From the NCBI RefSeq assembly GCF_000526775.1, contig NZ_JAGS01000001.1, positions 1,302,001 to 1,366,000 on the forward strand: a stretch of 64,000 bases of DNA. Direction: 5' to 3'. The stretch comes from Ruminococcus albus AD2013 (GTDB taxonomy: Bacteria > Bacillota > Clostridia > Oscillospirales > Ruminococcaceae). The notes under the pieces are model-generated. The model did not search any database, was not told where the DNA came from, and worked only from the letters and a program-made list of their open reading frames with translations. Within the stretch, counting starts at the first letter, position 1. Every line of letters starts with the position of its first letter. The translations under genes and the position numbers were made by a program. Positions 34,858 through 44,291 of this stretch are shown one piece after another.

Positions 34858-35982
34858 ATGGATTATAAGGTTTTAGACGATTTTGAAAAATTGAGTGATG
34901 TAAGCCCTGAGACTATAAAAAAATATGAGGATAAACTGCCTTCCGAGTGGATCGAGTTTTGGAAAGAATATGGATACGGTTCGTTCATGAACGGATATTT
35001 CAGGGTGATCGCTCCTGATGTTTACAAGGATTTTTATAAAGAAAGCACTTTGAGATTATACAAACAGGAACCTGTTCCTGTTATAGTTACTGCTTTTGGA
35101 GATATTATTGCTTTTATAACTACTTTTAAAGATGGTAAGTTGAAATGGAGTCTGGAGTGTGCATATTACAGATATATGCGTAACAATTTTTTCCTGCCGT
35201 CACTAGATCATTTCTTTAAAGGTCTATGCAGCCTCGAGGCTTATGGTAATGAAGAACAATATACGTTCATAAAGTACTCCGAGGCAGTAGACAAACTCGG
35301 GGAACCAGAATACGATCAGTGTTTCGGATATGATCCGATATTGACAAAGCGGAGCAAAGAAAAACTGAGTGATCTTCGTATCGTAGATACAAAGGATTAC
35401 TTAAAAGCAGTATTTGAACAGAATGGACGTATCGAAGATCTTATGCCCGACGGAAAAACTATAGATGTTTCATATGCTGCAAAAAAAGAAAAGAAACCCA
35501 AGAGAGTCATCGTTGACAACCCTTATGAGTTAAAGCCGATCAATGAGCCTGCACTTAAATTTGATAATTTAAATTTCAAATTATGTATCATACAGGTGCT
35601 TATGTATGAGAAGGAGCTTCTTAAACCTAAATTCGATATTTATGAGTTTGCCAAATGCTATCCGCCCCGTGAGATAAATATTGATGATGAAGGCTATGAT
35701 CCGATCAAACCTGCCATCGAGTATTTTAAGAAACTAGAGATCCCGTCATCTCTTGCCCCCGAGATTGAAGAGATCATTATGGATGGCGGCGATGATATCT
35801 ACGGTCAGATCTATCCGTTCTGGGATGGAGAGGATGATTATTTTGACCTGAAAAGAGTTTCAGATGCAGAGCTTTCTCAATTTCCGAATCTAAAGCTCAT
35901 ACAATTGATAAACAGCCCTGAAAATCTAAGCAAAACGCTGATAAGCAGGCTAAAGAAACATGGGATCGAAATTAAGGAATAA
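34858..35982 (+). CDS. GAD-like/DUF1851 (T6SS immunity-type) protein with second C-terminal domain
   Basis: The start is the ATG at 34858 behind AAAGGAG; a TTG 18 bases earlier overlaps the site. 374 residues. The N-terminal half (VSPETIKKYEDKLPSEWIEFWKEYGYGSF, then PVIVTAFGDIIAFI) has the GAD-like plus DUF1851 pattern of immunity proteins that neutralise toxins of contact-dependent systems. The C-terminal half (DNLNFKLCIIQVLMYEKELL...FKKLEIPSSLAPEIEEIIMDGGDDIYGQIYPFWDGE) resembles DUF6892-type domains, often joined to such proteins. No toxin gene is adjacent, so this would be an orphan immunity gene. Terminator at 36019-36054. Confidence 0.65.
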   Translation: MDYKVLDDFEKLSDVSPETIKKYEDKLPSEWIEFWKEYGYGSFMNGYFRVIAPDVYKDFYKESTLRLYKQEPVPVIVTAFGDIIAFITTFKDGKLKWSLECAYYRYMRNNFFLPSLDHFFKGLCSLEAYGNEEQYTFIKYSEAVDKLGEPEYDQCFGYDPILTKRSKEKLSDLRIVDTKDYLKAVFEQNGRIEDLMPDGKTIDVSYAAKKEKKPKRVIVDNPYELKPINEPALKFDNLNFKLCIIQVLMYEKELLKPKFDIYEFAKCYPPREINIDDEGYDPIKPAIEYFKKLEIPSSLAPEIEEIIMDGGDDIYGQIYPFWDGEDDYFDLKRVSDAELSQFPNLKLIQLINSPENLSKTLISRLKKHGIEIKE

Positions 35983-36018
35983 AATACAGATAAACCGCTT
36001 ATTATTCCAGACAGATAT

Positions 36019-36054
36019 AAAACGGCAGGGAGAGCACTCTTCCTGCCGTTTTTT
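36019..36054 (+). terminator. Terminator, possibly bidirectional
   Basis: Stem AAACGGCAGG/CCTGCCGTTT with a following T run, between the convergent genes 34858-35982 and 36066-36380. Confidence 0.75.
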
Positions 36055-36065
36055 CAAAAGATATC

Positions 36066-36380
36066 TTAGCCATTGTAAGTTTCGTCCTTGGTGATATGCC
36101 AGTTGTTATATATATAGGAGAGATATAAAATACGTCTTTCCTCGTTATTTTCAATGGCGACCACCGCGCCTTTAACATTTTTAGCTTTACCTGCTATACT
36201 TGCGGCAGACGATTCGTTATCGTATTGCATATCGATTCTAATGATCTTACATTTGGGGTATTTACGTTCAATGGTGTCAGTCATCTTTCTTCCACTTCGG
36301 TCTTTGTTCGGGGTGATAATCCGAATAAGTATGATGAACGGAAGCAGAAGTATCAGAAATAAAAAGTTCAGTTTATTCAA
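36066..36380 (-). CDS. Small membrane-anchored protein of unknown function
   Basis: 104 residues, with GGGAGG upstream. A single hydrophobic N-terminal helix (about 5-24) is followed by a basic stretch and a soluble alpha/beta domain of about 75 residues (CKIIRIDMQYDNESSAASIAGK...RRILYLSYIYNNWHIT). No family is recognised. It could be a small secreted or anchored immunity-like protein given its neighbours. Confidence 0.5.
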   Translation of the reverse strand: MNKLNFLFLILLLPFIILIRIITPNKDRSGRKMTDTIERKYPKCKIIRIDMQYDNESSAASIAGKAKNVKGAVVAIENNEERRILYLSYIYNNWHITKDETYNG

Positions 36381-36629
36381 GATGTAACCTCCCTGCGTGA
36401 TTTGTTACAGATTCAAATACAGTATATCATAAAATCGGCTCAAAGTACAGCGCATTAAATGAACTTTTTCGTTTTATATGCTTTTTCTTTCGGTATTACG
36501 GCTTTTGCGAAACTTCCGTGAAATCATATAATTGACTTCTACCAGAAATTTCTACCTTTTTTCTACCAAAATCACTCTTTTTCGATTCTTTCTATTTCGT
36601 CCTCGGTTTTGTCACAGTATATTATATAA

Positions 36630-36755
36630 TTACACGGCTGCGGGCTGTGACTTGTCCGCAGAGGTATCTTTCTTCTTTTTTCTGCTGTTTGACTTCTTTG
36701 GTGCTTCTTCCGGTGCAGTCTCTTTTCAGCCTTCCGCAAGCTGGTTATTGTTCAT
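36630..36755 (-). pseudogene. Broken lysine-rich small ORF
   Basis: After GAGGAG and an ATG the frame reads MNNNQLAEG, then TGA (36726-36728), then continues KETAPEEAPKKSNSRKKKKD to a stop. One substitution has interrupted a short Ala/Pro/Lys-rich protein such as those found in integrative conjugative elements. Low certainty. Confidence 0.3.
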
Positions 36756-36903
36756 AAAGAACACTCCTCGTCTTTCTGGATTTAGCCCCGCAAGCGATTG
36801 ACTTTTTCGGTGCGGTTTGGTATAATAAGGTATGTAAAGGGACGGTTTGACCGCTTGAAAGATCAGTATTTTTCAATAAAACCATTATCGGGAATTTTGT
36901 AAA

Positions 36904-37356
36904 ATGGAAAAAGAGATAAAAGCGTTTATAAATCTTTGGGTTGGAAAAAGACTTGAAAGTCTTAACTGCATATGTGAAATGCTTGATTTCTGTTTCAACG
37001 ATAATCTCGTTTTGCATGGACTTGGATTAACCCGCATTTTTCTAAAAGATGACCTTATAATAACAACGATTGATTACAACTCATGGGATCAAACTGATAG
37101 TAAACACAATGATGAATGGTTCAACACAGAAAAATATAAGGATCAGATAATTGGCGGAAAAGTCACTAATATATCAATTAGTAAGTCCAACGATTTGTTT
37201 CTTGAACTGGATAATGGTGTGAGAATAGAATGCTTTGTTGCCAATGCTTATCCGCATTATGCCGAGGAATGTGAGCAATGGCTTTTATTTGAACACACCG
37301 AAGATCATTCAGGAAGGTTTCTGACAGCGTATAATAAAAGATTATCGTTTGACTAA
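36904..37356 (+). CDS. Hypothetical, possibly immunity-like protein
   Basis: 150 residues. It is alpha/beta with a conserved-looking core GKRLESLNCICEMLDFCF, then VTNISISKSNDLFLELDNGVRIECFV and ECEQWLLFE. The alternation of small strands and the acidic C-terminus recall polymorphic-toxin immunity proteins, but I cannot name a family. The ribosome site is weak. A terminator follows at 37378-37399 (AGCAAGG/CCTTGCT). Confidence 0.5.
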   Translation: MEKEIKAFINLWVGKRLESLNCICEMLDFCFNDNLVLHGLGLTRIFLKDDLIITTIDYNSWDQTDSKHNDEWFNTEKYKDQIIGGKVTNISISKSNDLFLELDNGVRIECFVANAYPHYAEECEQWLLFEHTEDHSGRFLTAYNKRLSFD

Positions 37357-37377
37357 TCATGTATTGAGCTAACCTCA

Positions 37378-37399
37378 AGCAGCAAGGACACCCTTGCTG
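37378..37399 (+). terminator. Short terminator after the immunity-like gene
   Basis: Stem AGCAAGG/CCTTGCT, 4-base loop, followed by GTTTTTATTT. Confidence 0.7.
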
Positions 37400-37423
37400 T
37401 TTTTATTTACTCCTCTCCGTTTT

Positions 37424-37613
37424 CTACTGATAATACATCTTGCCATTATAAAGATTCTCCACGATCTCAGAGCGGACAATAGTCTTTTTGACTTTAGATG
37501 TGTAGCTTGTGGACTTGCCGTCAAGAAGCCCCTCTACCTGGGCTTCGGAAAGCTCCACGACGTACACCTTAGCGATATTCATACCGCACTTGCCCTTGCA
37601 GTAATAAGCGGGT
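37424..37613 (-). pseudogene. C-terminal fragment of a type IA topoisomerase (TopB-like)
   Basis: On the minus strand an open frame reads YYCKGKCGMNIAKV, VVELSEAQVEGLLDGK, then KKTIVRSEIVENLYNGKMYYQ and a stop. This matches my memory of the tail of topoisomerase III-type proteins of Firmicute conjugative elements. It has no start, and its upstream end abuts the sirtuin fragment of opposite orientation at about 37613, so both are remnants. Confidence 0.4.
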
Positions 37614-37614
37614 C

Positions 37615-38112
37615 ATGGGCTATGACGTAAAGCCGAATGCTGCGCACCTGAAACTGGCTGAATGGGAGAAACAAGGAAAACTTCGTGCTATAATTACGCA
37701 GAATATCGATGGCCTGCACCAGGCTGCAGGAAGTAAAAAAGTGATAGAACCGCACGGCAATACCATGCACTGCCACTGCATGAGATGTAATAAATCCTAT
37801 AAAATATCTGCCATCTTGGAAACAGAAGGCGTACCTCGATGCAAAATATGTCACGGGATCATCAAACCCGATACAGTTTTGTACGGCGAAAAACTGGATA
37901 AGCACCTGCTTGAAAAAGCTACGGCTTATATCAGAAAGGCTGATATGCTGATCGTTGGTGGAACATAACTTACGGTGAATCCAGCAGTTAGTTTGGTGCA
38001 TGAATTCAAAAATAAGCCCCTTGTCATCATCAATCTTGGGCTTACGCCAATGGATGAACGTGCGGACTTACGTATTTATGACAAAATCGGACAGGTTTTT
38101 TCCGCGATTTAA
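37615..38112 (+). pseudogene. Sirtuin (Sir2 NAD-dependent deacylase) remnant
   Basis: The frame begins mid-protein at KPNAAHLKLAEWEKQGKL, then has the sirtuin catalytic motif TQNIDGLHQAAGS with HGN, a zinc site CMRC...CKIC and a GGT motif. The NAD-binding N-terminal third (GAGxS) is missing. After MLIVGGT the codon expected for Ser (GGTSLTVNP) is TAA, at 37966-37968, and the frame then continues LTVNPAVSLVHEFKNKPLVI to a second stop. Two independent lesions show that the gene is dead. Confidence 0.85.
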
Positions 38113-38279
38113 TGGATACGTTATGAGATAATATCGCCCCGCAACCGTATTATAACGGAAACGGGGCGAATATTTATGTTCGTTGGTAATCAGGAGATTA
38201 TGCAGGTATCTATATTTTACCCTATGATAGCGTATCGCTTTCCAAGTGAATGCTGACCAAATCTGTATTCAGGGTTTCA

Positions 38280-39209
38280 TTAAATATCTACTCTTATCCA
38301 CTGTGCATCAGCAAGCTTATTGTTTTCGGCATAAGCTTTTGCCTTATATTCGTTCCATTTATTCTGAGCTTCATCACCGTGGAGTGCATTCGGATCATCT
38401 TTGGCTTTGGCACTGATCCTAAAGTCCCACATTGTTCCTTCGTACAGCGTGTAATACGCGATAGGAAGCTGACTGGGATCTGGTTCATCATAATCTGTTA
38501 CAAGATTTGCTTCTACCGCCAAAGACTGTGTAGAAGGATCATAACGGTAGATTTCTGCTTCATGAAGAGCTGCTCCGCCTGATCCGTCTGAGTGGAAATA
38601 TAAACCGCCAACGTATTCAGTGCTTGATCTTGTCCAGCTTGAAGCAAGATTTTTATAATCACCGTTTGGGGTGATCACAACAAATCCTTCACACATATAG
38701 GATGTTACTCCTTCATTGTCAGTATATTTATTACCAATAAAAAGTTCATACTCACCGTCATTGTCAATGTCGGTAAACGTATAGCTGAAGCCTTTGGTAC
38801 AAAGTTCAAGACATACGCTGGTCGATTCACTGTCAGTATTCTCAGGACCTTCATAATACATGGAACCTTCACGTATTGCTTCGGAAAGGCCTTCAATAAA
38901 CGGATCAAACCTGTCATCAGTGACCTGCGCATTGTTTTCTTCCACTTCTGAATCATCTTCCTTAGCTGTTTCAGAAGTGATATTTGATGTTACTACGGGT
39001 TCGGGAACAGTTGTAACTGCTGTTGTTTCTGCAATAGATTCAACTGTTTCTGCATCGGTTGATTCTTCTGTGACTGTTTCAGATGCTGTTGTTTCCGCGG
39101 CTTCATTACGTTCGTCAGTATCATCGACTTTGCCGCAGGCAGAAAATACTGCAGCTATAAGTGAAGCCATTAACAAAGCTGTCACTCTTCCAGATAAATT
39201 ATTTTTCAA
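38280..39209 (-). CDS. Lipoprotein with Thr/Glu-rich linker
   Basis: 309 residues. The signal peptide ends in the lipobox VFSACGK. A linker of about 75 residues rich in Thr, Glu and Ser follows, and then a globular domain with FTDIDNDGEYELFIGN, an Asp-rich VCBS/EF-like calcium-loop phrase common in Ruminococcus lipoproteins. Function is unknown. Spans to the outer face of the membrane. Confidence 0.7.
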   Translation of the reverse strand: MKNNLSGRVTALLMASLIAAVFSACGKVDDTDERNEAAETTASETVTEESTDAETVESIAETTAVTTVPEPVVTSNITSETAKEDDSEVEENNAQVTDDRFDPFIEGLSEAIREGSMYYEGPENTDSESTSVCLELCTKGFSYTFTDIDNDGEYELFIGNKYTDNEGVTSYMCEGFVVITPNGDYKNLASSWTRSSTEYVGGLYFHSDGSGGAALHEAEIYRYDPSTQSLAVEANLVTDYDEPDPSQLPIAYYTLYEGTMWDFRISAKAKDDPNALHGDEAQNKWNEYKAKAYAENNKLADAQWIRVDI

Positions 39210-39414
39210 TTTAATTATCCTTCTTTCAAAAAATATAATCGACCATGTTTTGGTAGCACGACCTTATATACTTTATCATACAACGTATCAAATGTCAATG
39301 ATCTGTTTGAGAAATCAGCACTTTCTTTATAAAAATAATTATTTAAACTTGAATTTAACACAAAATCAACCATGCAAATGTAAACTCAGGTTTACATCTT
39401 TGCACGTCTCAATT

Positions 39415-39879
39415 GACAAAGCTGAAAAAGCAGACAAAGAATCTCAGAAAATAACCGAAAACTTTCAGAAAATATATATCGAATTATACAAAGAAAAAAT
39501 GCTGCTTGACACCATGAAACAATTGCTGGGAAGCTGCATTCAAGAGCTTAATACAGCTTCTGCTGCATTGAGTGAGCATATGAAAACCAAAGACAAAAAT
39601 GCTGACTGGAAATACTATCATATGCTTGCGGATAAAAGGCTGAATGACCTTGTTCTCTCGACAAATATAGCTTCACAGTGTATTATGATGATATCTGATA
39701 TGTACGCCCGCAATAGTGCTTTGTCACAGCGGATAGAATCACCGAAGGTAAATACTCTGGTTCTGTGGAGAGCAGGTATCGAAGCACTAAGAAATGCTCC
39801 CGACAAAGATAAGATGGATAGGGTCTGTGGTATAGAAGACGTGATTTCAACAGCTATTTCTAATATCATAATACGGTAA
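39415..39879 (+). pseudogene. Relic of a second telA-like gene
   Basis: The frame matches residues from about 80 to the end of the TelA-like protein at 11346-12047 (IDKAEKADKESQKI against IDQAEKADKEAQRI; RIESPKVNTLVLWRAGIEALRNAPDKDKMDRVCGIEDVIS against the same with few changes). Its 5' part is missing. Directly before it (39384-39417) is sequence homologous to the region 73-107 bases upstream of the intact four-gene operon, so about 4.5 kb has been deleted between the two joined segments. The C-terminal 120 bases are far more similar to the intact copy than the rest. Confidence 0.8.
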
Positions 39880-40007
39880 ATCCTTAATGCTTGACAGTAA
39901 TTGGAAAATAGGAAAACGATACCATATCCGATTTGTGCGAAATATCCATAAAAACATTATTTAATAAAATATTGTTGATATTCTGTGACAATATTTATTT
40001 ACAATCG

Positions 40008-40036
40008 TTGACTATGGTTTTAGCGTGTGATATAAT
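40008..40036 (+). promoter_or_regulatory. Sigma-A promoter of the WG-like lipoprotein gene
   Basis: TTGACT, 17 bases, TATAAT, followed by AGGAGG at 40091-40096 before the ATG at 40103. Confidence 0.7.
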
Positions 40037-40102
40037 TTAATTACTACATTATATTATCGGGCTGAGTGATGATCAGCCTAAAATTAACAGGAGGAAAACA
40101 AA

Positions 40103-41629
40103 ATGAATAAAAACAGCAGAAAGCTGGCAATACTGCTGGCTGCACTTATGGCTGTAAGCATGACCGCTTGCAGCAGCGGAGATGATAATTCATCTGAGGC
40201 AGAGACTACAACAACTACTACAGCTGCTACAACAACAGCTGCGGATGAGACCACTACTGATGAAGAACCTGCAGAGGAAACTCCAGAAGAGAAAGACTCC
40301 GAAGTCACTGCGCAGGAGGATATCCAGTTCGACCCCGCAGATTTCAAAAAGGCTGAACTCAAAACAGCACAACTCAAGGAAGTTGCAAAGTTCTCCAGCA
40401 AGGATATCGATTTCTGGGGCGATACAGACAGCCTGATCTATTCCAAGATAGATGATAAAACTATAGCTTGCTGTAACTATAAGGGTGAAAAGCTCGTTGA
40501 TGGCAAGGCTTTTAATGTTGAGAAACTCGATCATACAGATCTTTACACATACTCTGTAGAAAAGGACGGTATGATCTACTCCGGTCTTATCGATGCTGAG
40601 GGTAATATTGTACAGGCTGCTGATAATGGTGTTGGACTTTACAAATCCCTCAATGATCATTTCCTTATAGCATTTTTCCCTGAGGCTGAGACCGACAATG
40701 AGGACGAAGCTATCTACTACGTTACCGCAACTCAGTTCTCAATTAAGGTAAATGATGGAGATGTTCTCTACAAGGGCAAGGTGAAGGTATACGATATCGA
40801 AAGCAAAAAGTATCTTGAGAACACTACTGTTACTACATCTCCAAACTACAGTGCATATGGTGATCTCGTAAGCTTCTCTGACGATGATAATAATAGAGTA
40901 TGGGTTAACTCTGAGGATAAAGTACTTGAACTTGGATATGAATATAATACTGTAGGCAACAATATGCTCGTAGGTCAGACAGAAGATGGTAGAATTGTAT
41001 ATGACCATGAGCTCAACCCTCTGTTCAGTACAAAGTATACGATCTCCGAAATGTCTTCCACTGAGGATTTCTTCATGCTGTACGATGGTGAAACCAAAAA
41101 GGCTGGTATCATGTACAAGAACGGTGCCATAGTCCTCGAACCTAAATATGGCAATATTACATATGCAGGCAACGGTTTCTTCACTTATACAAACGGTGAA
41201 TACGGAGACAAAGTAGGTCTGCTTGCTCTCGACGGCACAGAGATAACCAAGGAAGACTATAAGTCCATCAGAGACTTTGATATACCCGGTTACTTCAATG
41301 CTGAAAAAGAAGACGGCAAGACCGACATCATCGATGAGACAGGCAAGGTTATCGTAGCTGATCAGGACTATGGTTTCTCAGAAACAGCAAGCTATGTCAA
41401 GGAAAGCGATACTTACGATTTCATGGTATGGGAAAAGAATGAACCCGCACTTAAGCTGCCTTCAGGAACATACATCGGTAAGAATATGGTATTCTCAAAT
41501 AAGGAGAAAGCCGTATTCGATCAGGTAACTGGTAAAAAGCTGGTTGAAGATGTTGATAAGGCACATATGGCATATGGCTACCTCATAATTACAAAGGGCG
41601 ACAATTCAACTACTTATTCTGTAGAATAA
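40103..41629 (+). CDS. Lipoprotein with WG-repeat-like domain
   Basis: 508 residues. The lipobox is MTACSSG; a Thr/Glu-rich linker runs to about residue 75. The rest is made of repeated beta units such as LIDAEGNIVQAADNG, GIMYKNGAIVLEPKYGNITYAGNGFFTYTNGEYGDKVGLLALDGTEI, like WG beta-propeller repeats. It is surface anchored and probably binds a ligand or protein. It is expressed from its own promoter and closed by the terminator at 41660-41703. Confidence 0.75.
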   Translation: MNKNSRKLAILLAALMAVSMTACSSGDDNSSEAETTTTTTAATTTAADETTTDEEPAEETPEEKDSEVTAQEDIQFDPADFKKAELKTAQLKEVAKFSSKDIDFWGDTDSLIYSKIDDKTIACCNYKGEKLVDGKAFNVEKLDHTDLYTYSVEKDGMIYSGLIDAEGNIVQAADNGVGLYKSLNDHFLIAFFPEAETDNEDEAIYYVTATQFSIKVNDGDVLYKGKVKVYDIESKKYLENTTVTTSPNYSAYGDLVSFSDDDNNRVWVNSEDKVLELGYEYNTVGNNMLVGQTEDGRIVYDHELNPLFSTKYTISEMSSTEDFFMLYDGETKKAGIMYKNGAIVLEPKYGNITYAGNGFFTYTNGEYGDKVGLLALDGTEITKEDYKSIRDFDIPGYFNAEKEDGKTDIIDETGKVIVADQDYGFSETASYVKESDTYDFMVWEKNEPALKLPSGTYIGKNMVFSNKEKAVFDQVTGKKLVEDVDKAHMAYGYLIITKGDNSTTYSVE

Positions 41630-41659
41630 TAATAAAGGATTATACAATCCAAAGCAAAT

Positions 41660-41703
41660 AAAAGCTTAGCTGATGACGAAATGTTCAGCTAAGCTTTTTA
41701 TTT
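41660..41703 (+). terminator. Terminator of the WG-like lipoprotein gene
   Basis: Stem AAAAGCTTAGCTGA/TTCAGCTAAGCTTTT followed by T-rich sequence. Confidence 0.8.
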
Positions 41704-41728
41704 ACGCTAAAGCACCTATAACAATACG

Positions 41729-41763
41729 TGGCTGTTGCTTGGTTGCAACAGCCACGTATTGTT
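41729..41763 (-). terminator. Terminator of the GH10 gene, likely bidirectional
   Basis: Long stem ATACGTGGCTGTTGC/GCAACAGCCACGTAT with a short loop between the convergent genes. Confidence 0.75.
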
Positions 41764-41789
41764 TTTATTCAGATAAATGAATCAGCTTA

Positions 41790-44291
41790 TCAGATTACAG
41801 TTACAATAACTGCGTTCTTGATTGCGTTATTTACGTCCCATGTACCGTTTACCTTAGCTGCGATAGCTACCTTGTAGCTCAAGCCGGGTGTCAGGTTCTT
41901 AGGAGTTACGTAAGACAGGGTCGAACCGGAGATGGACTGAGTCTGGATTCTCCACTTGCCTGCCAGATAAACTGCGATACCGTAGTTCTGAGCATTGGGA
42001 ACTGCGCTCCATGTGAACTGGATCTGATGATACTGAGCGCTGTAGTTCACTCTGATATTCTGAGGATAAGTATCGCCGGAAGTCTGCTGAGGATCAGGAT
42101 CGGGATTTGTATTAGTCTTCTCGGGTCCCTTGATACCTGTACCGGCTACAGCACCGATAACTTCATCAACATAGAATGAAGTTGTAGAGCTGTCAGTCTC
42201 AACGTAGATCTGCATATTGGAAGCGTCAGAGGGGATCTTGAAGTTAGTGTTTGCAAGCTGTGTCCACTCACCCTTCTTTACAGTTTCAGTAGCGATCTTT
42301 GTGTAATTTGTGGTGCCGCTGGCATCATCATACTGCATTGTGAAATGGAACTTATCGGTTGCGTCGCCTTCAGTATACTTTACTATCGCACTGAAGCTAT
42401 ATTCATTGCCGGGCTGGAATGCGCGAGGACTAAGTGTGTAAGTAGCACCGTTCCAAGCGCTCTCTCTGCCTGATACATACAGTGAGCTGTTGCCAACGAA
42501 TGCAGTAGTGTTGCTGGAAGCTACCTTTGCAGAACCTCTTCCGGAGAAGTCATCGGTAGAACCTTCAAATCCGCAGTTGAAGTACCAGCCGTACTGATTG
42601 GGCTCAATAGGCTTAACTTCAGCGCCGCCGTTGAACTTGGAACCATCGCCCCACTGGCTGTCGGGAATGATAGAAGTTATGTAGTTATATGCGGTCTTAG
42701 GCTGATTGTTTCCATCATAAAGCAGAGGATAGTTAGGTTTGCCCTGATTATTCTTACCAACCCAGGAGTTATTATCGTTAGGACCCCATACCTGAACAAG
42801 CGTAACCTTGCCCTTGTACTTGCCGCTCTTGTTTACGTCAACACAGTGCTGGAAAATAGCCTTGTACTTATCAGCCTGCTGCTGATCCGAGAACTTTCCG
42901 CCGTCACGGGAGATATCAAGCTCAGTTACCTGAACATCGATACCCAGGCTGAGGTAATCATCCATTGCAGCGAGGTATTCCTGAGTTGAACCCCAAGAAT
43001 TATATGCACTACAATCAATATGTGACTGCATACCCATACCGTCCAGCAGACCCTTGTTGTGCAGAGGAACAAGTATAGTGTTCTTTATGCAGTTTTTCTT
43101 ATCACGAGCGAACTCATTGTAATCGTTGTAGTAAAGCTTACAGCCCTTAGGTGCATACTTTCTTGCATAAGTGAATGCCTTTTCAACGAATGAGTTGTTT
43201 CCATAAACTCTTACCCATGCAGAAGAACCGTTCTGTCCGTTAGTGCCGTTGGTAGGACGCAGGCCGCCGTTATTGGCTGTTCCGTCATAGATTACCTCGT
43301 TACATACGTCATAAGCGTAAAGGTTTACAGAAGGATACTGTGTAGCGTATGCATTGAACATATTTTTGATGTAGCTTTCCATACGCTGATCCATAGTGTA
43401 GGAATTTACATAGCCATTGTTGTTATTGAATCCCTGCTTGAAGAACCACTCGGGAGTCTGGCTGTGCCATACCAGTGTATGACCACGGAAAGCGATATTG
43501 TTCTTTGCGCAGAAATCAAGTATAGATGCGCAGCGGCTGAGAGATACTTTTACATTGGTATCGGTAGAACCGTTCTGAACGATAGTAGCGTCTGGCTTAG
43601 TCTCGTTCTCGCACTCGATAGCATTGTGATCCTTGAGCATTATGCCCTTGATAGCGGAATTATTAACTGTATTTCCGTTCAGGATATTACCTACACGGAA
43701 GTAGTCAGCGAACTCATCTTTCAGACCCTTGCCGTAAGGAGCTGCAGCAGCTATAGCAGCGGACTTATCAGCAGTTACCTTGACATCATCAAAGATGAAA
43801 TCATCAGTATTATCGTTAGTAAGAGTCAGTTCATACTCGTAGGTGTTTTCAGGTGCCTTGTAATCACCTGTAAGTTCAGCCCACTTGCCGCCCTTGACTT
43901 TCTTTTCGTCAAGAGTTACAACAGTCACTTCATCTGTCTCTTCATCAATGTACTTCAGGGTGAGTTTGAAAGTGGTATCCTTTTCACTGAGTACCTGCAT
44001 CGAATAATCGTAATCAACACCGCCGAAGAGGTAAAGACCCTTTGACGAAGCAGCGCCGTCCTCGGTTGAAGTACGACCTGTGACCTTCATACCTCTTGAA
44101 GAATCATAACCGCCGTTATCAACAGCAGTAAGTTCTATTGAGGTGTCTGTACCGTGCCAACCATCATAGTTGATCTCGAAACTGTCGTAAACGATCTCCT
44201 GCGCATAAACAGGGGCAGTTAACTGCGGCATAGCTGTTGTCAGACAGCTGAGAGCCATCAGCGATGCCAGAATTTTCTTATGCTTCTTCAT
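41790..44291 (-). CDS. Secreted GH10 endo-xylanase with CBM22-like modules and C-terminal CBM37
   Basis: I choose the ATG at 44291, giving 833 residues; an earlier ATG overlaps the AAGGAG site. Signal peptide about 1-31. A CBM22-like module lies at about 32-175 (DSFEINYDGWHGT, GLYLFGGVDYDYSM). The GH10 barrel spans about 185-550, with FRGHTLVWHSQTPEWF, the acid/base Glu in DVCNEVIYDG near 330 and the nucleophile Glu in VQVTELDIS near 457. A second CBM22-like module follows at about 585-715 (FEGSTDDFSGRG...SSLYVSGRESAWNG). The last 80 residues (YGIAVYLAGKWRIQTQS) are CBM37-like. It hydrolyses xylan backbones outside the cell. No dockerin. The promoter on the minus strand is at 44383-44411. Confidence 0.93.
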   Translation of the reverse strand: MKKHKKILASLMALSCLTTAMPQLTAPVYAQEIVYDSFEINYDGWHGTDTSIELTAVDNGGYDSSRGMKVTGRTSTEDGAASSKGLYLFGGVDYDYSMQVLSEKDTTFKLTLKYIDEETDEVTVVTLDEKKVKGGKWAELTGDYKAPENTYEYELTLTNDNTDDFIFDDVKVTADKSAAIAAAAPYGKGLKDEFADYFRVGNILNGNTVNNSAIKGIMLKDHNAIECENETKPDATIVQNGSTDTNVKVSLSRCASILDFCAKNNIAFRGHTLVWHSQTPEWFFKQGFNNNNGYVNSYTMDQRMESYIKNMFNAYATQYPSVNLYAYDVCNEVIYDGTANNGGLRPTNGTNGQNGSSAWVRVYGNNSFVEKAFTYARKYAPKGCKLYYNDYNEFARDKKNCIKNTILVPLHNKGLLDGMGMQSHIDCSAYNSWGSTQEYLAAMDDYLSLGIDVQVTELDISRDGGKFSDQQQADKYKAIFQHCVDVNKSGKYKGKVTLVQVWGPNDNNSWVGKNNQGKPNYPLLYDGNNQPKTAYNYITSIIPDSQWGDGSKFNGGAEVKPIEPNQYGWYFNCGFEGSTDDFSGRGSAKVASSNTTAFVGNSSLYVSGRESAWNGATYTLSPRAFQPGNEYSFSAIVKYTEGDATDKFHFTMQYDDASGTTNYTKIATETVKKGEWTQLANTNFKIPSDASNMQIYVETDSSTTSFYVDEVIGAVAGTGIKGPEKTNTNPDPDPQQTSGDTYPQNIRVNYSAQYHQIQFTWSAVPNAQNYGIAVYLAGKWRIQTQSISGSTLSYVTPKNLTPGLSYKVAIAAKVNGTWDVNNAIKNAVIVTVI

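Noticed and set aside
38860..39879. 339-residue plus-strand frame running into the telA-like relic
   Set aside because: Its first half is antisense to the lipoprotein gene at 38280-39209; only the part from 39415 is homologous to a real gene.
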